The notes under the pieces are model-generated. The model made no database searches. It was not told where the DNA came from and saw nothing but the letters and a program-made list of their open reading frames with translations. From Allacma fusca (taxonomy: Eukaryota; Arthropoda; Collembola; Symphypleona; Sminthuridae): DNA of 64,000 nucleotides. Each line of letters opens with the position of its first letter. Position 1 is the first letter of the stretch. Location of the stretch: positions 7,213,661-7,277,660 of the forward strand of contig OX359250.1 in the NCBI GenBank assembly GCA_947179485.1, read 5' to 3'. This document shows, in pieces, positions 1 through 14,200 of the stretch. The translations under genes and the position numbers were made by a program.

Positions 1-1900
1 ATACCTCCTTTAGCAATTCCCCCCTGAAAGTAACTTCAACAGAAATTCATCACTGGAGGGATAGTACTAGGCACATATAAAGTTCAATATTTCAGATATA
101 TAGATATGTAAAATCAACTCGTCAGCCAGGTGACCGTTTAGAAGTGCCTCTTACAGGGAAAAAAATCAGCTATTAATACTAGTTAAATGAAACTGCCAGT
201 CAGCCCTCTAGAATGACATATACCTGAAATGTTCAGACAAGGACCGGCTGGAAGTGTGCACGCTTCCTTCAAGATTCCTAGATAAGTATGAATGGGATTC
301 TCCCCAAAAGAAATTATTTCTCAGACCTACTACTTTGATTGAATAGCATGTCAAAGGGAGATGGGGGTGTTTATACACTCACGCAACAGTAGTCAAAGAC
401 CATCTTACAAAATTCCTTTCATAATCTTTCTTTTGGTAACCTGTGGGTTTTGGAGTAACATACTTAGATACATCATCACATCCACGTGTGTTTATAACTT
501 ATTTAGAAATGACTTTATCTCTTTCACACTAGGCTAGGCTTGCGGAGTAACGATCTGTACTTACGAGAAAGTAATTAGCCCCTTTCCCTCTCAACTATAT
601 ACGTTTGTAGTAATTAAACACGGTTTACTCCGGACATCAACCCCGTTAGAATCAAGGTCAGAACTCGGAATAGGCCCATCATTTACATTTCTGTGGTTGA
701 AGCTAAATGTATACTCTCACTCCGACAGTGTCTGTTATTCATTCATATATCACTTTCAAAGAGACCACAACATTGCTAGGCATTACTCCTATTGAGATTC
801 ATATTATTTCGTATCATCCAAATTCCAAGGTTACTATACTAGTAGGATGCAAATGAGACTAGGTCTGGAGAGAGTAGAACCTATGGCCTGTATTAAATCT
901 GATGAGGTCGAATTTTCCAGGAAGTCTCAGTCATATTGACAGACACCTCGTTATTAAATGCCTTTACCTGGGAGTATTTCCCAGTAGAGACTAATCCTAC
1001 TTGAGCAGAAAATCTTAAGTGGTATATCAACTGACAATGAGATATGCATGGAAATATTAATTTAATATCTCGCATGGCTGCTGATTCCAACTGGGTGTAA
1101 GATTAAATTATTCTAGTTTACATTAAAATACAAGGCTAGCCTTTCATTGAGTAAAAGATTTCCAAAGAAAATCTCCCTGAATAGAATAAAATAGCTTTTT
1201 GTAGTCTAACCTCCTACGCAAGAGTACCCCGACACTGAACATCAAAGAGTTTGGATAGGATCAGAGGATTGTGATGCTGTGATCTTGGCCGGAATAGGAC
1301 AAATTATTGTCATTTCTATGAAATGTAAAAATTAATATCTGAGCATTTAAAGAGAGTTTGAAGTAATACTCTTGAATTCCTTTGGAATTTTTAATGATTC
1401 AATGGGTAGGGGCTTAGGCTTGTACTATAAATTATGTTTGCCCTTTGATAAAAGTCCTCCCAAGTACATGACATACTTACGGCTCCTGTTTTCGAGATTT
1501 TTCATTGGAAAGCCACTCTCAGGAAGAGAGTCGAAATTAAAGTAGTTTCCTGAGATGCTTTCAACTGGAGGAGGGAGAAAGAGGAAAGGAATTCACATCA
1601 CAGGAGAGGTTACACATTGTTTGCTGTAATTAACATCTGTAGAAGTTCCCCCGTAAAAAATAATGACATCTTTGCCCCTTTTTGCTGGGACTTGGGCTGT
1701 AAAATGGTTTGGAACGGGTAGGTTCTTACGACGGAAATGAGGACTATTTGTGCCAAATAAAAGAGTAGGGATATGGGGAGAAGAGTACGTAACATAGAGA
1801 ATGAGATCAATGGATACGAGACAAAATGAAACGTGTGATCGGAATGTGGTACTTTAATACATATGTATATATTATCTATATGATACCCGCACAGTAATAG
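1..1900. other. Non-coding, probably intron of the sushi-domain gene
   Basis: I see no supportable exon here. The sushi exon that begins at 1901 starts inside a codon, so a coding exon must lie upstream, either in this stretch unrecognised or beyond the left edge. No repeat or RNA gene was recognised. Confidence 0.4.
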
Positions 1901-4347
1901 GTTGTATGACACCGGAAGGACCTGTGAATTCCAATATGGTATTTCGGAATGCAACCCATGCCTACTTCTTGTGCAAAGTCGGTCACGTCTTCCCCGACAC
2001 GTTGACAAGACACAGGTGGCTACTATGTAACCCACTGGAGCATCATTGGACACCATCCCATCTGAGCTGCGAAGGTACCCGCGTCTGTTGTAAAAAAAAA
2101 ACCTCTCCTTTCCTATCTGTAGATACTCCACTTTCCCCCAGCCCTTCCCTTCCCTTCCCTCCCCTCACGTTTCGTTTGGTATTCCAAATGGATAAACTTT
2201 AAAAGTTTTTTTTTTAATGGAAGGGAATATTAGTAGCCCTTAACGAGGCTCCAAATTAGAATGTGCATATAATGTAAAACTTACTGATTTTTGCATGGGC
2301 TGTACAACCCTCCCCCGAGGAACTTTTTCCTTACGAAGAAAGTGCACAAAAATTCCCAAAGTTTCGCAAGGCCAAAAGTTTTTAACTCCGTGCCTCATTG
2401 ATAATTACAAGATTTAGTTCCGTAGTTTTCCTGTCATTGAGTAACACTTTTTAAATTATCCCATTCTCTGATGTAATGGGCGTAGTTATGAGCCCTAATT
2501 CCTCGGAGGTGATGTGATCATTCAGAAATTTTAATTAGTCTCATTATAACAAATAGCTGTATGGTGGGTTACCTAATTTCATTCTTCCCCTTAAAATTTG
2601 ATCCATAAAAGTTGTGAGTGTTTTTTCTAGTCCATTTATTTTTGTCGCCCCATTACATTTTGAAAAAGTTAATTTTGAAACAGTTTATACAGCAAGTGAT
2701 ATAGTAATGCGTCCTACCCCAACTCTTCCCCTGTTAAACAGTTAAAATCCAAAGAATTAAATTTATTTTTAGTATATAACTTTATCCACGAAATTCTGCT
2801 TAGCTTTCATTACCTTACAGTATTTGACCAGATGACATGTGAAATGTACGTTTATTTACTCTGAGGATAGGAAATTTACAAGTCAGTCAGTTCGTGTTAC
2901 TTACCAATTATGCCCACGTTGGGACTGACCCCAAATTGAGTAATAAGTGATCCATTTAGATTTTATCCCGTGCATGATAATATATCCAGAGTAAGCCTTG
3001 TCAACACTCTCATAAAGAACGTGACTTAATTGAAATTACCAGGGAAAAAATGCTACATAGTACCAGAGTTCCAGGAACGCCATGATTAAAATTACAATTC
3101 ATTCCGGGATTAAAGCTAATTAGTAATTATTATACATAAGCAGACAGGCGAAGCCTCAGGAATGACAAGTTATTATTATTTATTTATATGTATGTTTGTA
3201 ATTACTTGAATGTTACACCCCTCTGACTGAGAAACATGTCTCGTTGATTTGACAGATATTCGCAACCTTTTGGAGTACAATTCGAGCATTAATGATATTC
3301 TTCCAGGACTCTGGCCTGTCACATTCAGATTTGCTCAAAGGTCGATAATGAAAGGTTAGTTGGGCATTGGGAAGAATGAACTATGTCTATGTATTGTCCT
3401 CGATTCCTTGTGGTCTCATTAAAGCCATTCTTCAGCATGCGAATGAGGAATTACTCTCTCATACCCCAACATCTATGTATTGAGAGAGCCTACTGTTCAT
3501 GTGAGGAAATTAATTGGAGCTGGTTTAATTATCCTAGATTACATCATACCAGTGATAGTCCTCCTTTCACTATTCCTAGTTAATACAATCATTGTACTGT
3601 GTATTTGGAAGCATCGGAGCAGGTAATTTTGTACTCTATTTACACATTCTCTGCCTTTATAAATATTCTTTGAAATTTGCTCCGATCCTGATTCCCACAA
3701 ACCACAATCCTTCTTTTTGATGGGGTAATCTCTCCTGCCAGTCACATGAGGATGTGCCCATGAATGACATGAATGACTGCTGAAGTATCATTTGGTTGAC
3801 TGTACGTGTGGGGACGTCACAATGAGTACTATGAAGTGGTGAAAGTTGCCAGGAAAATGAATGCCACCTTCATGCCTCCCCGAGTAATGACGCATGGTCA
3901 TGCATAAATACCCATTTCAATTGTAATTTAATCTTTATATATATATATATGTGTTTCGAAATGGTGTTGAATCGTTCTCCGGTGGTGAAACAATGTCCCT
4001 TACATACCTTCATGCTTGGAATAAAACATTCCTTTTGGCGACTCTTCCGCAGGCAAGAAGAGATTGAAAACGAGGAGAATCAAGAAATGGAACAAATTCA
4101 GGGACGGGTTACTCCGGAGGACAGCACGTTTACTTTATCCAGCGATGGAATGTCAGAAGCAGAGTGGGAGCGTCCTGTGATGAATTTTGCAGAAGATGAA
4201 ACTCGTCTCGTCCTCTCGGAGATTGGTAATGGGAACTTTTGTGGAAATCCAAGGAGTGAAGAGAGTCTTATCAATGGAGGCATAGCTCCTGACTATGCCA
4301 GTGGTGACTTTTTCTTTAATGGTCTTCCAAGATCCACTCCCGTCTAG
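1901..4347 (+). CDS. Sushi (CCP) domain single-pass membrane protein, 3' exons only
   Basis: Four exons join in phase: 1901-2074, 3256-3354, 3538-3622 and 4053-4347 (stop TAG at 4345). All junctions are AG/GT. Exon 1 encodes one sushi/complement-control module: four cysteines (CMTP, YFLC, WLLC, LSCE) and the conserved Trp four residues before SHLSC. Exon 2 is a short juxtamembrane linker (LPGLWPVTFRF). Exon 3 encodes a hydrophobic transmembrane helix (IIPVIVLLSLFLVNTIIVL) followed by a basic stop-transfer WKHRSR. Exon 4 is an acidic cytoplasmic tail of about 97 residues with no recognised catalytic domain. The protein would be a type I cell-surface adhesion or receptor-like molecule. Insect relatives with sushi repeats and one membrane span include the selectin-like furrowed, but I cannot assign an orthologue. 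The upstream part is missing. The gene is convergent with the cysteine proteinase gene. Confidence 0.7.
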
Positions 4348-4505
4348 ACTCACGTACAATGGACTGACTTATTTTTTTAAACTTTCACTGCAACTTTCTC
4401 CCTGTCACGTGCTCCCTGTTCCGTTTTTCTGTACCATTTTCCTCCTTCCCAACAGGAGAGCGTGAAGAGGATGAGATTTGTTTTAATGGCAACATAATTT
4501 CCAGT

Positions 4506-4511
4506 AATAAA
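4506..4511 (+). terminator. Candidate polyadenylation signal of the sushi-domain gene
   Basis: An AATAAA lies about 160 bases after the stop codon at 4345-4347, the first canonical hexamer on this strand downstream of the tail exon. Position is the only evidence. Confidence 0.4.
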
Positions 4512-4728
4512 GTCCCACATAGTGTTGAAAAGAATAAAGCTCCCTTTCCCTCTGAACCGAACCGTGTACTTAGTGTGTCTCTTCTAAAAATCCTGTAGCC
4601 TTTTCCCCGACACACTGTCCCTCGAGTAATTTGCAAAGCTTATGAGACTTTCACAAGGATCACATCCATTAATGTGCCAGTTTGGCCTTGTTATTTTATT
4701 GTCAAAACGGGGGCTATAAATTGGACGT

Positions 4729-4760
4729 CCTCTCTCTCTCTTTCTCTTTCTCACTCTCTC

Positions 4761-4791
<31 letters not shown>
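4729..4791. repeat. Interrupted (CT)n microsatellite
   Basis: About 60 bases of CT dinucleotides with a few interruptions (TTTC, CAC, CCC). It lies downstream of the sushi-domain gene in non-coding DNA. Confidence 0.9.
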
Positions 4792-4793
<2 letters not shown>

Positions 4794-7787
4794 GGCCGTG
4801 AATGTAGAGTTAAATACAGGAACTAAAACTCTGGAAACCTCTATTATTAATTATGTGAACAAAAGGGATACCCGCACTTTCTAGTCACTACCGCCAACAG
4901 TTGCCATTGTTCTTTGTTACGTGTCCGGATATGAACTTGTTCTTCACATAAGATCAACCACGGAATGGTACTATACTTGCTTTTCAACGGAAACCTAAAT
5001 TTAGATAATGAAAACTTTTCAGTGGACACTAAAATGTGCATCTTTCAAATTATACTCAGGAGTAAGTACAGTGAGTTGTGTATAGTTACACATCCTTAAC
5101 ATCGATCTTTAGGGAGAATTTACTGTCGGGTTTATAGTAATCAATAGAGCATGGACGCTGTAAAATGTGCATTTAACTCCATTGATTGATCTTCCGTTTT
5201 GAAGCCGCAACGTAAAACTAAGCCCACTATAAAACCACTTGTATTACAATCCATGGAGGAGCATGTGTATGTACAGAGAATAGATACAATGGCCACTCTT
5301 CTTTTTGCCAAAGTTCATTCATTTATATAGTTACAAGTTTAATGCCGCAGCTGTTTTATTTCTCGCGTTTCCTATACTCTCTTTTTGAGGGCGGATTCAG
5401 TGCTAAACAATGGCAAAAATTAGTTCAGATATGTATGTAGTTATAGAATAGGATATTTAGGATAATATTTTATAGGAAAGTCTGTGTGGGAATTTTTCAT
5501 ATATGTATATATATATATGGAAAGTTTGCATTTGATTATTAAGTTATTTTTAACTCGCTCCCGTGTGTAATTATTACAACACAAACTTTCTCATACACAG
5601 AATTATTCCCTACAACCGTATAGACTGAAACCGCCTTACAGTGTCATGCCTTGTCTACCTCATTGGGACAATTCTAAAGACAAATACGCTATCATTAGTT
5701 TTCTTTTGATACGTCGCAAAAGGTTCGAAAGTCATCTAGAATCAATATTTCTATTCTCTCCCTATTTATGCTCCCTATGCTGAGAACATTGAATTGGTAC
5801 ATGAAGTCGTCTCCTATTGAAGTATGTATGTATGTACCTCACCGTCACGGGTATAACGCTCGGAACCAATTGTTCGTATATTTTTTAGCGAGGAGAGATA
5901 CATAGGCGCGAGGAAGATACATGAACGGAATGGCACTAACAATACTCATAGGAAATTCTTAGATTGCCGAATCAGCCTTGATATTTCATTACGACAGAGC
6001 AAATAAGATTTACAATCATGCAATTTAGACCATTTGCAGACTTATACAATCTTTTTTTTAGAACAACATTCCCAAAACCTTCGAAGCTTACACAAGTATA
6101 GAACATACCTAGGGATGGATGTTGGGAGAAATAAATGTATCGAGAGAAAAAAAAACATAGAGCATCGCTGGGAATCATTTCCTCTGTACTTCACAGGGAC
6201 ACAAAAACTCTGGAGTTTATCCACATTTCAACTCTGTACCGTCACTTCCACTCCGCAGCCTCCAGCTCTCTTAAATGCAAGAGGAGACTGAATTTGCTTA
6301 AAGCCACTGTACCACTACTGTGGATAAAGGTTTTCCTCGTTGAGAATCGTTGAAAGGGATTACAGGTCTCGAAGGTATTCTAGGATAATGAATAGCTCCG
6401 GAGAAAAATTGTAAATGGTTTGTTTCCTATGTAGTAACAGACTGGTTGTCACCTCGACTAGGATGTAGACGCAGGAACCTTCAATTGCCTTTTTATGTGA
6501 GTCTTTCCAACTTCATGCCTCCAGAGCTCCACTATTTTTGATCTTAGAAACAGAATCCCATAGCATTTTCCGCTCCTTTTATTAAAGTAAATGCAAAAAG
6601 TTTCTTTAACCGTAAATACTAGCCTTTTTTAAGATCAATCGAAAAGGAAATAAAATTGAGGTGAAAATCAATTCAAAAGACCTTGGGATTTTTTTTTGTT
6701 TGGAAGCATACAGTACACTGGACTAGATTGAGATTCAACATTGCTGTGAGAGGACCATCATAAAATAAATAAATTGTGTCCAGAAATTTCCCTATAACAT
6801 TTCAAAATCATAATTAGGTCCGGTCTCATATTATTATTGTACCGTTCATTTTATCTCTTCACCGGAGATGTGCACAGAGCCAGACCTACATACATTTGAA
6901 ATGGAAGTGCAGTAGCAGGAACTATAAATCATTTCAAAATACTGGCGTAGCAATGTTTGCACACAACATTACCCAACCGTTTTGAAATATATAGATTGGT
7001 TGTAATAGTTGAAAAAAAATCGAATAAAATATTGTTATAGGTATGTGGTAACAATTCATTTGGATTACAGGCCCTTTGAGAAAGGATAATAGGTTATTTA
7101 GGGCTTCACACGTTTATTTTACAAATTGGATCACGGCATGATGAAAAGGTTCTGCAGTCTTAATAGACCTTCGAGCTACAAGCTGCTGTTCAGAGTATGT
7201 TTTTGAAGAAGATTGATCATTTGGACTGACTTAACTAATCTGACATGCTCTCTGCTGACCTCTCGAATATTATTCCTAATTAATGAATTATTACCCCCGG
7301 GTATTAGCATATGAGTCCCAGAGTCACTTGGAGTTACGTATAGGAGCTAAGTAGGTTAAGGTATTCAAAATAGTAAGTTTTCCATGTTATTGAACTGAAA
7401 GCGTGACATGACAAGCACCAGAAGATATTATATTGTAACCCGATTGTACAGATTGTCTAACATAGTGGGTAAGGTAAAAGGTGAGGCCAGATGTAATTTG
7501 AGCTACGAACTGTAATTATTTATTTTCCTCAGAGCTTTAATTTATCACCAAAAATGTAGACACGAAGGATTTTTTTTTGAATACAATGTTTGTTGATTTA
7601 AGTAGCTTTACACATATATTTCTTTTCTAACCGTGCATTGAATGGTGCGGAGTTGCATTAGCATGACCAATTGCACACTGTACCACATGTGAGGAAAAAG
7701 GTACAGTATTTGTATGAGTTGAGATAACTAATAGTAATTAAATTAATTGGGATGTACAAAATATGAATTGAGCATTGATGATTTGGC
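4792..7787. other. Intergenic, no gene recognised
   Basis: This AT-rich stretch lies between two convergent genes (sushi protein on +, cysteine proteinase on -). Short open frames exist, but none has a family resemblance or consistent splice signals. It probably contains the 3' ends of both transcripts. Confidence 0.5.
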
Positions 7788-7793
7788 TTTATT
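7788..7793 (-). terminator. Candidate polyadenylation signal of the cysteine proteinase gene
   Basis: TTTATT on the plus strand reads AATAAA on the minus strand, about 420 bases past the stop codon at 8216-8218. Assigned by position only. Confidence 0.3.
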
Positions 7794-8215
7794 TCCTGTG
7801 TATTTGAAACACCAATAAAAATGCAAAACGATAAAAAGCGGGTGTTTTTACGAAGGCTTTCATTTCTCATTCTATTTATAACAGCGTTTAGAATCACCTC
7901 GAGGGATCCAGAAAACCTACGGTAAAACAAGAAGCTAAAAGTAATTCCTTCAATGTTTTTAAAACCTTCCAATAAGATAATGTCTAGAGAAAAACAGATA
8001 CGGTTGAAAAAAAAAATAGCCGAAGAGGAAAAAAATATCAATCAAGTTGAGAGTGACCGAGGTTGGTAAAAACATTTTGGGGGCTAAAAAAGAGAGCAAA
8101 ACAAATAATTTTCGTTGTCGGCCTCGATTCATGGAATTCAAAGCACGACACAGACATCAGAGGTTCACAGGTGAGTCATAGCAACATGTTGTTCCGACAT
8201 TTATGTATATACCAA

Positions 8216-11200
8216 CTACATGGTAACGTAGGTCGGAGATGTTTCAACACCACAGTTATTATCCTTGGAGGACATGAGGATGTATCCATCATTGCCCCAG
8301 TAAGTTGACCATGAGTTCTTCACCAACCAGTACTCTTGGTTGTCCATGATACCGTAACCCACTGCTAAGACAGCGTGATCCAATCGCTCCTCAGTATTTC
8401 CTAAAATGATCCATTGACGGAGAAAATCAAATCTCAGGGGAATCAATTTGCTGGGCAGAGCAAACAGGACGGATTAGAGAAATTTATTTCCTTACCACAC
8501 TTGGAATCGTAGTAAACACCGTTTGCGTAGAAGGACAAGCTCTTCTGAGAAGCATCAATGGCTACTGAAATAGGTCCATTATTCACGATAGCCAGCTTGA
8601 GAGCTTTCGCATCCCCGGATGTCACGTTTACATAACCTGGAAACATACAGAGGAAACCAAGTACATATTACAATGTAAATTGATATTTGCACAGCGCCTT
8701 TTGTGAATTCCCCGTTCTTTTTTTTTTTTTTAGAACGTAGATTTTAGTACGGGCTTAACAGAGGATTTCTCACAAGAATTATTACTCTCTCCAAAATAAA
8801 AGATGCAGAGGATCATAAAAACAAACCTCGTAAAAGAGTCCACATTTACAATAACAAACTTACATTGTGAGGTAAGAGTCACATAAAACGTTTCCATCTT
8901 ACCTGTGATTTTTGCCGCTTTAGTTGTATTTTGAGCATGACAGTAACCATCCTGTAGGGGGGAAAAAAGCAACTTCAGAAAAAACACAATGAGCTGGGGA
9001 ACAACTAAATTTCACAATATATAGATACATAAGTCCTTTTTACAAGGGCGTCCAGTTGGGTTCTCACAAAACTGAGGGTGTTGCAAAATTTTGGAACCCA
9101 AAATCTTTTCCCGATTGTAACAATACATAATCCTATTGTTCCTCTATTCATAAAACCATGGATACTTTTCCGTTACAAAATACCCCCCTCCCTTTATCAT
9201 CACTGATTAATCCTGAGACTGGCGTTCCTATTTTCAATCTTACGTTAGTACAATACTCCCTCCAGCTGTTGTTTTTCCAGGCTTGAGAGCCCAGCTTTAG
9301 AGCATACTACTATGACCTTCTCAGAGTCAGTTCTAACTGATTACAACTGTACAGAAGGTTTTCATTACGTTCATTACGTTCTAACTTTTGCTATGTATAC
9401 TTACTACCAGATCTCGTGTCGATCCCGTAATTGTCAATAAAAACAAACATATTAAAATGATCCAAGTTGACGACAAATTACTTTTTTTTTATGCATGCAA
9501 TCAAATTCTATTGTTCAACTCTTCCAATTAGCATTGACGCACGAGACAAATTGACGGAGAGCAACAGACTGGGTGGACTTGGTCCCGTGCTCAAGATCTT
9601 CATCCCATGTAAAAACTCGACTATCCGAAAAACTTCGTGCTTAATTTCCATGCATCTCTTCCCAAAAGATAAGGAAGATTCATCTTCTCATGAGCATTTA
9701 TTGAGAACAAAAGATTGTGAAAGATATGAGCTACGGACTAGAAAACCATCAAAGACTGACAAGTAACAAAGTGGGGAGACGAAATTCTCGAGTGAAAGTA
9801 TATAGGAACAAAGAAAAATTACTACTTACAACCCCAAGATATGGACCATAGTCGTCGGAGGAAGGGATACCTCCATGGTCTTGGATATATTGATAAGAGC
9901 GAAAATCCTCACCGCCGTCACAGCCGTTGTTACCATAACCCCAGGAACAATCGATCAATGCCTATTTCATACAAAAATAAATTCTCAACCATGAAAATCG
10001 TTGACTTGAAAAGTAACCAATTTATACAGAGTTACTTTGACCAGTATGTCCGAAAGTTCATACGTGGGACAAAGACCCACAAATAATAAGGACGGAACGC
10101 TGGGGAATTTGTTTTCTAAAGGCATACATATGTTCAAAGTAGATTTGATAAATTGTTATAAATGAAGCCTTTCAAACATTTTTTTTTCCTTTACAAGTTT
10201 ATTCAGTAGACAGGAGGCAAAGCAGAAGAATGGGTAAAAATACAAACATGCACGCAGCTCTCCCCGTCCTACAAATCAAGCTTTGTAAACTTGCAAAATT
10301 TTTCCAGTTAGAAGCACAACATAAAATTCATTATAATAGCTTGCCATGTAAATATCATTAAAATGGTAACGGTATACTTAATAGTATAGAAATAAACCGT
10401 GTCCACATTTATATTCAAATATCACAAATTGTGATACTGACCAGAAAGCAAATATGAAATAAATCAAAATGACATAATTTGATTTACTAGTTTTGTTTCT
10501 TCAATATTCAAAAGAATATAAACTCATTCATTTATATTTATTATTAGGCTTGCTGCCTGCAACCACTATTTACATGAATTTTGAAATTCTGGTTCCACAA
10601 TGCTTTGCTTCGGTATGTACATACATAAGGACAGACAGGTGTTTCTAGTATGGTTTCTAATTTGCAGGAAGACAAAAAAATAATTACGTTCGGATATTTC
10701 CTTATAAATTCCTTTTTCCCACTGAATTGAGAACAATAAAAGCATGTACATATGACGAATGACGAATCCCCACGCATAAAATACAGGTATGATTGTAGAC
10801 AAATTATAATGGAGAAGGCGGAGAAGGATTGGGGAGAAGGACGGGGGGAAGCTAAGAAAAAATTCGCTCAATCCTAAATAATGAATGGAAAAATTCTACC
10901 TGCTGTGACAGCCGAATTAATTCACCAGTTTTGAGGAAATGTGCACCTTCCACAGCTCCAATGGTTCCGAAAGACCAGCAAGAACCGCAAACGCTTTGAT
11001 CTACAAAGCAAAATAAGTTGTTTTGACAGTCCTAAATCATTTGTCAAAAATTTCTTGCTGTGATCAGCAAACCCTCCTAGGCCGGGGAAAACCTTACCGC
11101 TAAAAAATATATAAATCAGGAATGACACTCCACAACAGCACATATATGCACTATCGGAAATGAAATAATGAAGACTCCTCTCGAAAAATGATTTGGAGTT

Positions 11201-14200
11201 GATGACCTGGAGCAAGGAAGTTATTGAACTTCAAGCATGAATGGCAATGCACTGGGAATAAAGGATTTCATTAACTCCGATTACATGGCTCATATTTCAC
11301 ATGAGATCCGTCCAATTATAAGGGTATCCTACTCATACTCACGATTCCCATGGAATCATTCAAACGTCTATTTATATAATTTCCTATTTCTGCAGTTTGC
11401 ACAAAGACATTTTTCACCTCTGCGGGGCAACATGATTCTAGTATTCGAAATGACGGACGTTCTCTTTCTACAAAAATTAGATGTGTTTTTGTGCACGTCA
11501 TAGTATTTATGATGAATTCCTGTATTCAAGGGCAGCATCGCACCCCAGTACAATATTGACAGAAGAAATTGGCAATGAACAAATACAGAATGTAGCAGAC
11601 ATTGACAGAGTTGACGTGGGAGATGGAGTCAGGTCTGTGTACTCACAGAATCAATCCCCGTCCCTGATACGCTACACTATTCAATTAAATTGAAAATCAA
11701 GTGTTTTGAATGAAACAAAAATAATAACGAACCTTTCACAGGAGTAACAGCGCCGTAGAGTCTCCAGTCAAAACTTTGGGGTAAGTCCTGAACGTCTTTC
11801 TCCTCGTAACTCCTGAAAGGCTTCCCTCCATTGTATCCCTTAGAGTATTTTCGGCCACGGAGAACCTGAGTCGAAGAGATATTCATTCAAGTACTTAATC
11901 TTTTCAAAAGCCATTCTAAACCACCGTAGGAATGATGTGACCCGATTGAAGCTTCTAGAAATACTTTACTCCCCAAGTCATACTTGAAAGGTAACGTTTG
12001 TAAAGAAGCGGATCCAAAGGAGAAAAAGAAATTCCTCGAAAAGCCATGTCATTATCCATTACAGTATACATATAAAGTATGCCTGGTGAGGCCATGAATA
12101 GAGAAAAAATTAAAACCCGGTTCTGTCACAAACTCCCATGTGCTATCTTCGCAAGGGAAAGAGACATTTCGTTTTTCTATACACACACACATTAATACGG
12201 TGTTTAGAGCGGATAAACTTCCTCACAGAGATGACAGAGCATCGAAATTTCAAGTCTCGTTACCACACTTTTAAGCAAACCCAATATGCTCAGAGAGTCA
12301 ACGTCAATAGCAACATCAAAGATGCTCATGAAACACACTCGCAGTTAAGGTCCTTTAAAGTCGAAAAGCCATCCAAGTTGAGGATCACTACTTTAAACTA
12401 CAGATTTATGGGAGCATAAAAGCTGTAGCTATAGATATATGCGTTACAAACTGGAGCAATAATACTAAGTAAGTATTCCAAGTAGTACCATCTCCAGGGT
12501 CATAAATTTCCTCTACTAATTTTCAAACATTTGTAATACGAGTTCAATGTATGAACTCACAAGGAAAGCCCTTCATATTTGAAGCCATTGGAGGAATGGG
12601 ACGTTTCCTCTGGATCTTCTCCCATTTAACCCAATTAAGGATATCAAATAACTTGAATACACAAATCTCCAGCAGTTATGGTTTACCTTTCCTGGGTCTC
12701 TATATGAAAGGGCTTGGGTTGGCTTGGCTTGTGAGCGAGGGGGCTCAAAAATGATGGGAGAAGTAATTATCAATTGTCTTACCCTCAATTCATCTTCGGT
12801 TCGATCAGCCAAATGGTTGACAGCCAGTCGGTAGGTTAAGCCTTGACGATTTGTGCTGTGAATGTAGCGGAAATTATTGCGGAAGATGTTCAGGCGCTCA
12901 TGATGCTCCTTCTCATGCATGTACTTCTTGTTATGAGCGGAAATGAAGTCCGTAAATCCTTTAGAAATGTGTTCATCATAGTTATGAACAAATTCCTTCA
13001 TAGGATTGAAAGTCGCAATCGTTCTGTGATGATCAGCACCAGGACCGGGGAAATCTCCGCATTGTAAATCTGAGGGAAATAGACATTTTGAGATACAATC
13101 TCAATTTTAACTTGTCGCATATTACTGCCGTCGAAAATTAGTTGAGAGCTGCATTTCTTCAAATATTGTCATTCTTATTTAAGAGCTTGATTTTGAGAAA
13201 ATAACTACAAATTCCTTCCAATAAATTACTTTCTCCGCCAAGAGGGAGCACATTATCGGAGCCTTATTCCACTCCAGTGAACATTTTTATTTTACCTGAT
13301 GGAACTTCGAAGATTTCATCGGAAGGAGACTCAGCGGAAAACCATTCGTAATCCAAGAAGTAATGATCATAATGAGATCCTAATAGTGTGTTGTAGCCGC
13401 GCATTTCATACCTCACGGGAATTCCTACGGATATGTTCGGATCCACTGGTGAGGGCTAAATAGAAAAAAAGGGTTCAGAAAAACCATATTCTCTGGACGT
13501 CATTTCAACTAACAAAGCTCTGGAAAATTTGAAATATCAAAAATATTCCGAGTCATCAAAAATTATAGTTATAATCTATTGCTCACTGATGCTGAAAAAA
13601 TCGTTCAAAGTGCTTACCTCAGTTTTAATCCAGAAAGTATACTTATTGACTTTTTTGAAGTCTCGGTGGATCAATTGGTACTTCCTACAGCTAATACCAT
13701 TCACAACTTCAATTCCAGCGTACTATTAAAAATAAGAGGGGCGGAAGACTGAGTAAGTTATTAAATCAAAGCTGTCGTCGGTATGTACATGAGATTTTAG
13801 TTTCCAGACACAAAGACATGCACATTGAGATACAAAGGGGATAACATTTGAAAAGTTCCTATGTTTGAGCAAATCTACTTCCATTTTAATCAAAAGCAAT
13901 GGGCCCGATGTTAAAATCAGATACTATTTAATACTTTTTCAAGTGAGGCCAAATGCAAAGTAAATGTAAGTTTCCTGGGACTTGGGAAGATATATTATAT
14001 GTAATTATATAACAACAGACCCTGAAATACAACTACATTCACCAAAAGATACTTTCATTCACAAAGTAGTCCTCTTTATTTAAATATTACTGAAAGACTT
14101 CGAAGGATTAATTATATGCCATGACACAAATTAAAAGGGAAAATTAAGCGCCTACAAAAACATCAGGGAAAGTTTGTAAGTAACTTGAAAATGTGAAGGA

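Noticed and set aside
3256..3340. Alternative donor at 3341 for the sushi gene linker exon
   Set aside because: It breaks the reading frame into the transmembrane exon; the donor at 3355 keeps it.
3949..4052. ATG-initiated extension of the sushi gene tail exon starting at 3949
   Set aside because: A good acceptor at 4051-4052 joins in phase with the transmembrane exon, so the bases before 4053 are intron.
12843..13067. Plus-strand frame of 74 residues
   Set aside because: Antisense shadow of exon 6 of the cysteine proteinase.
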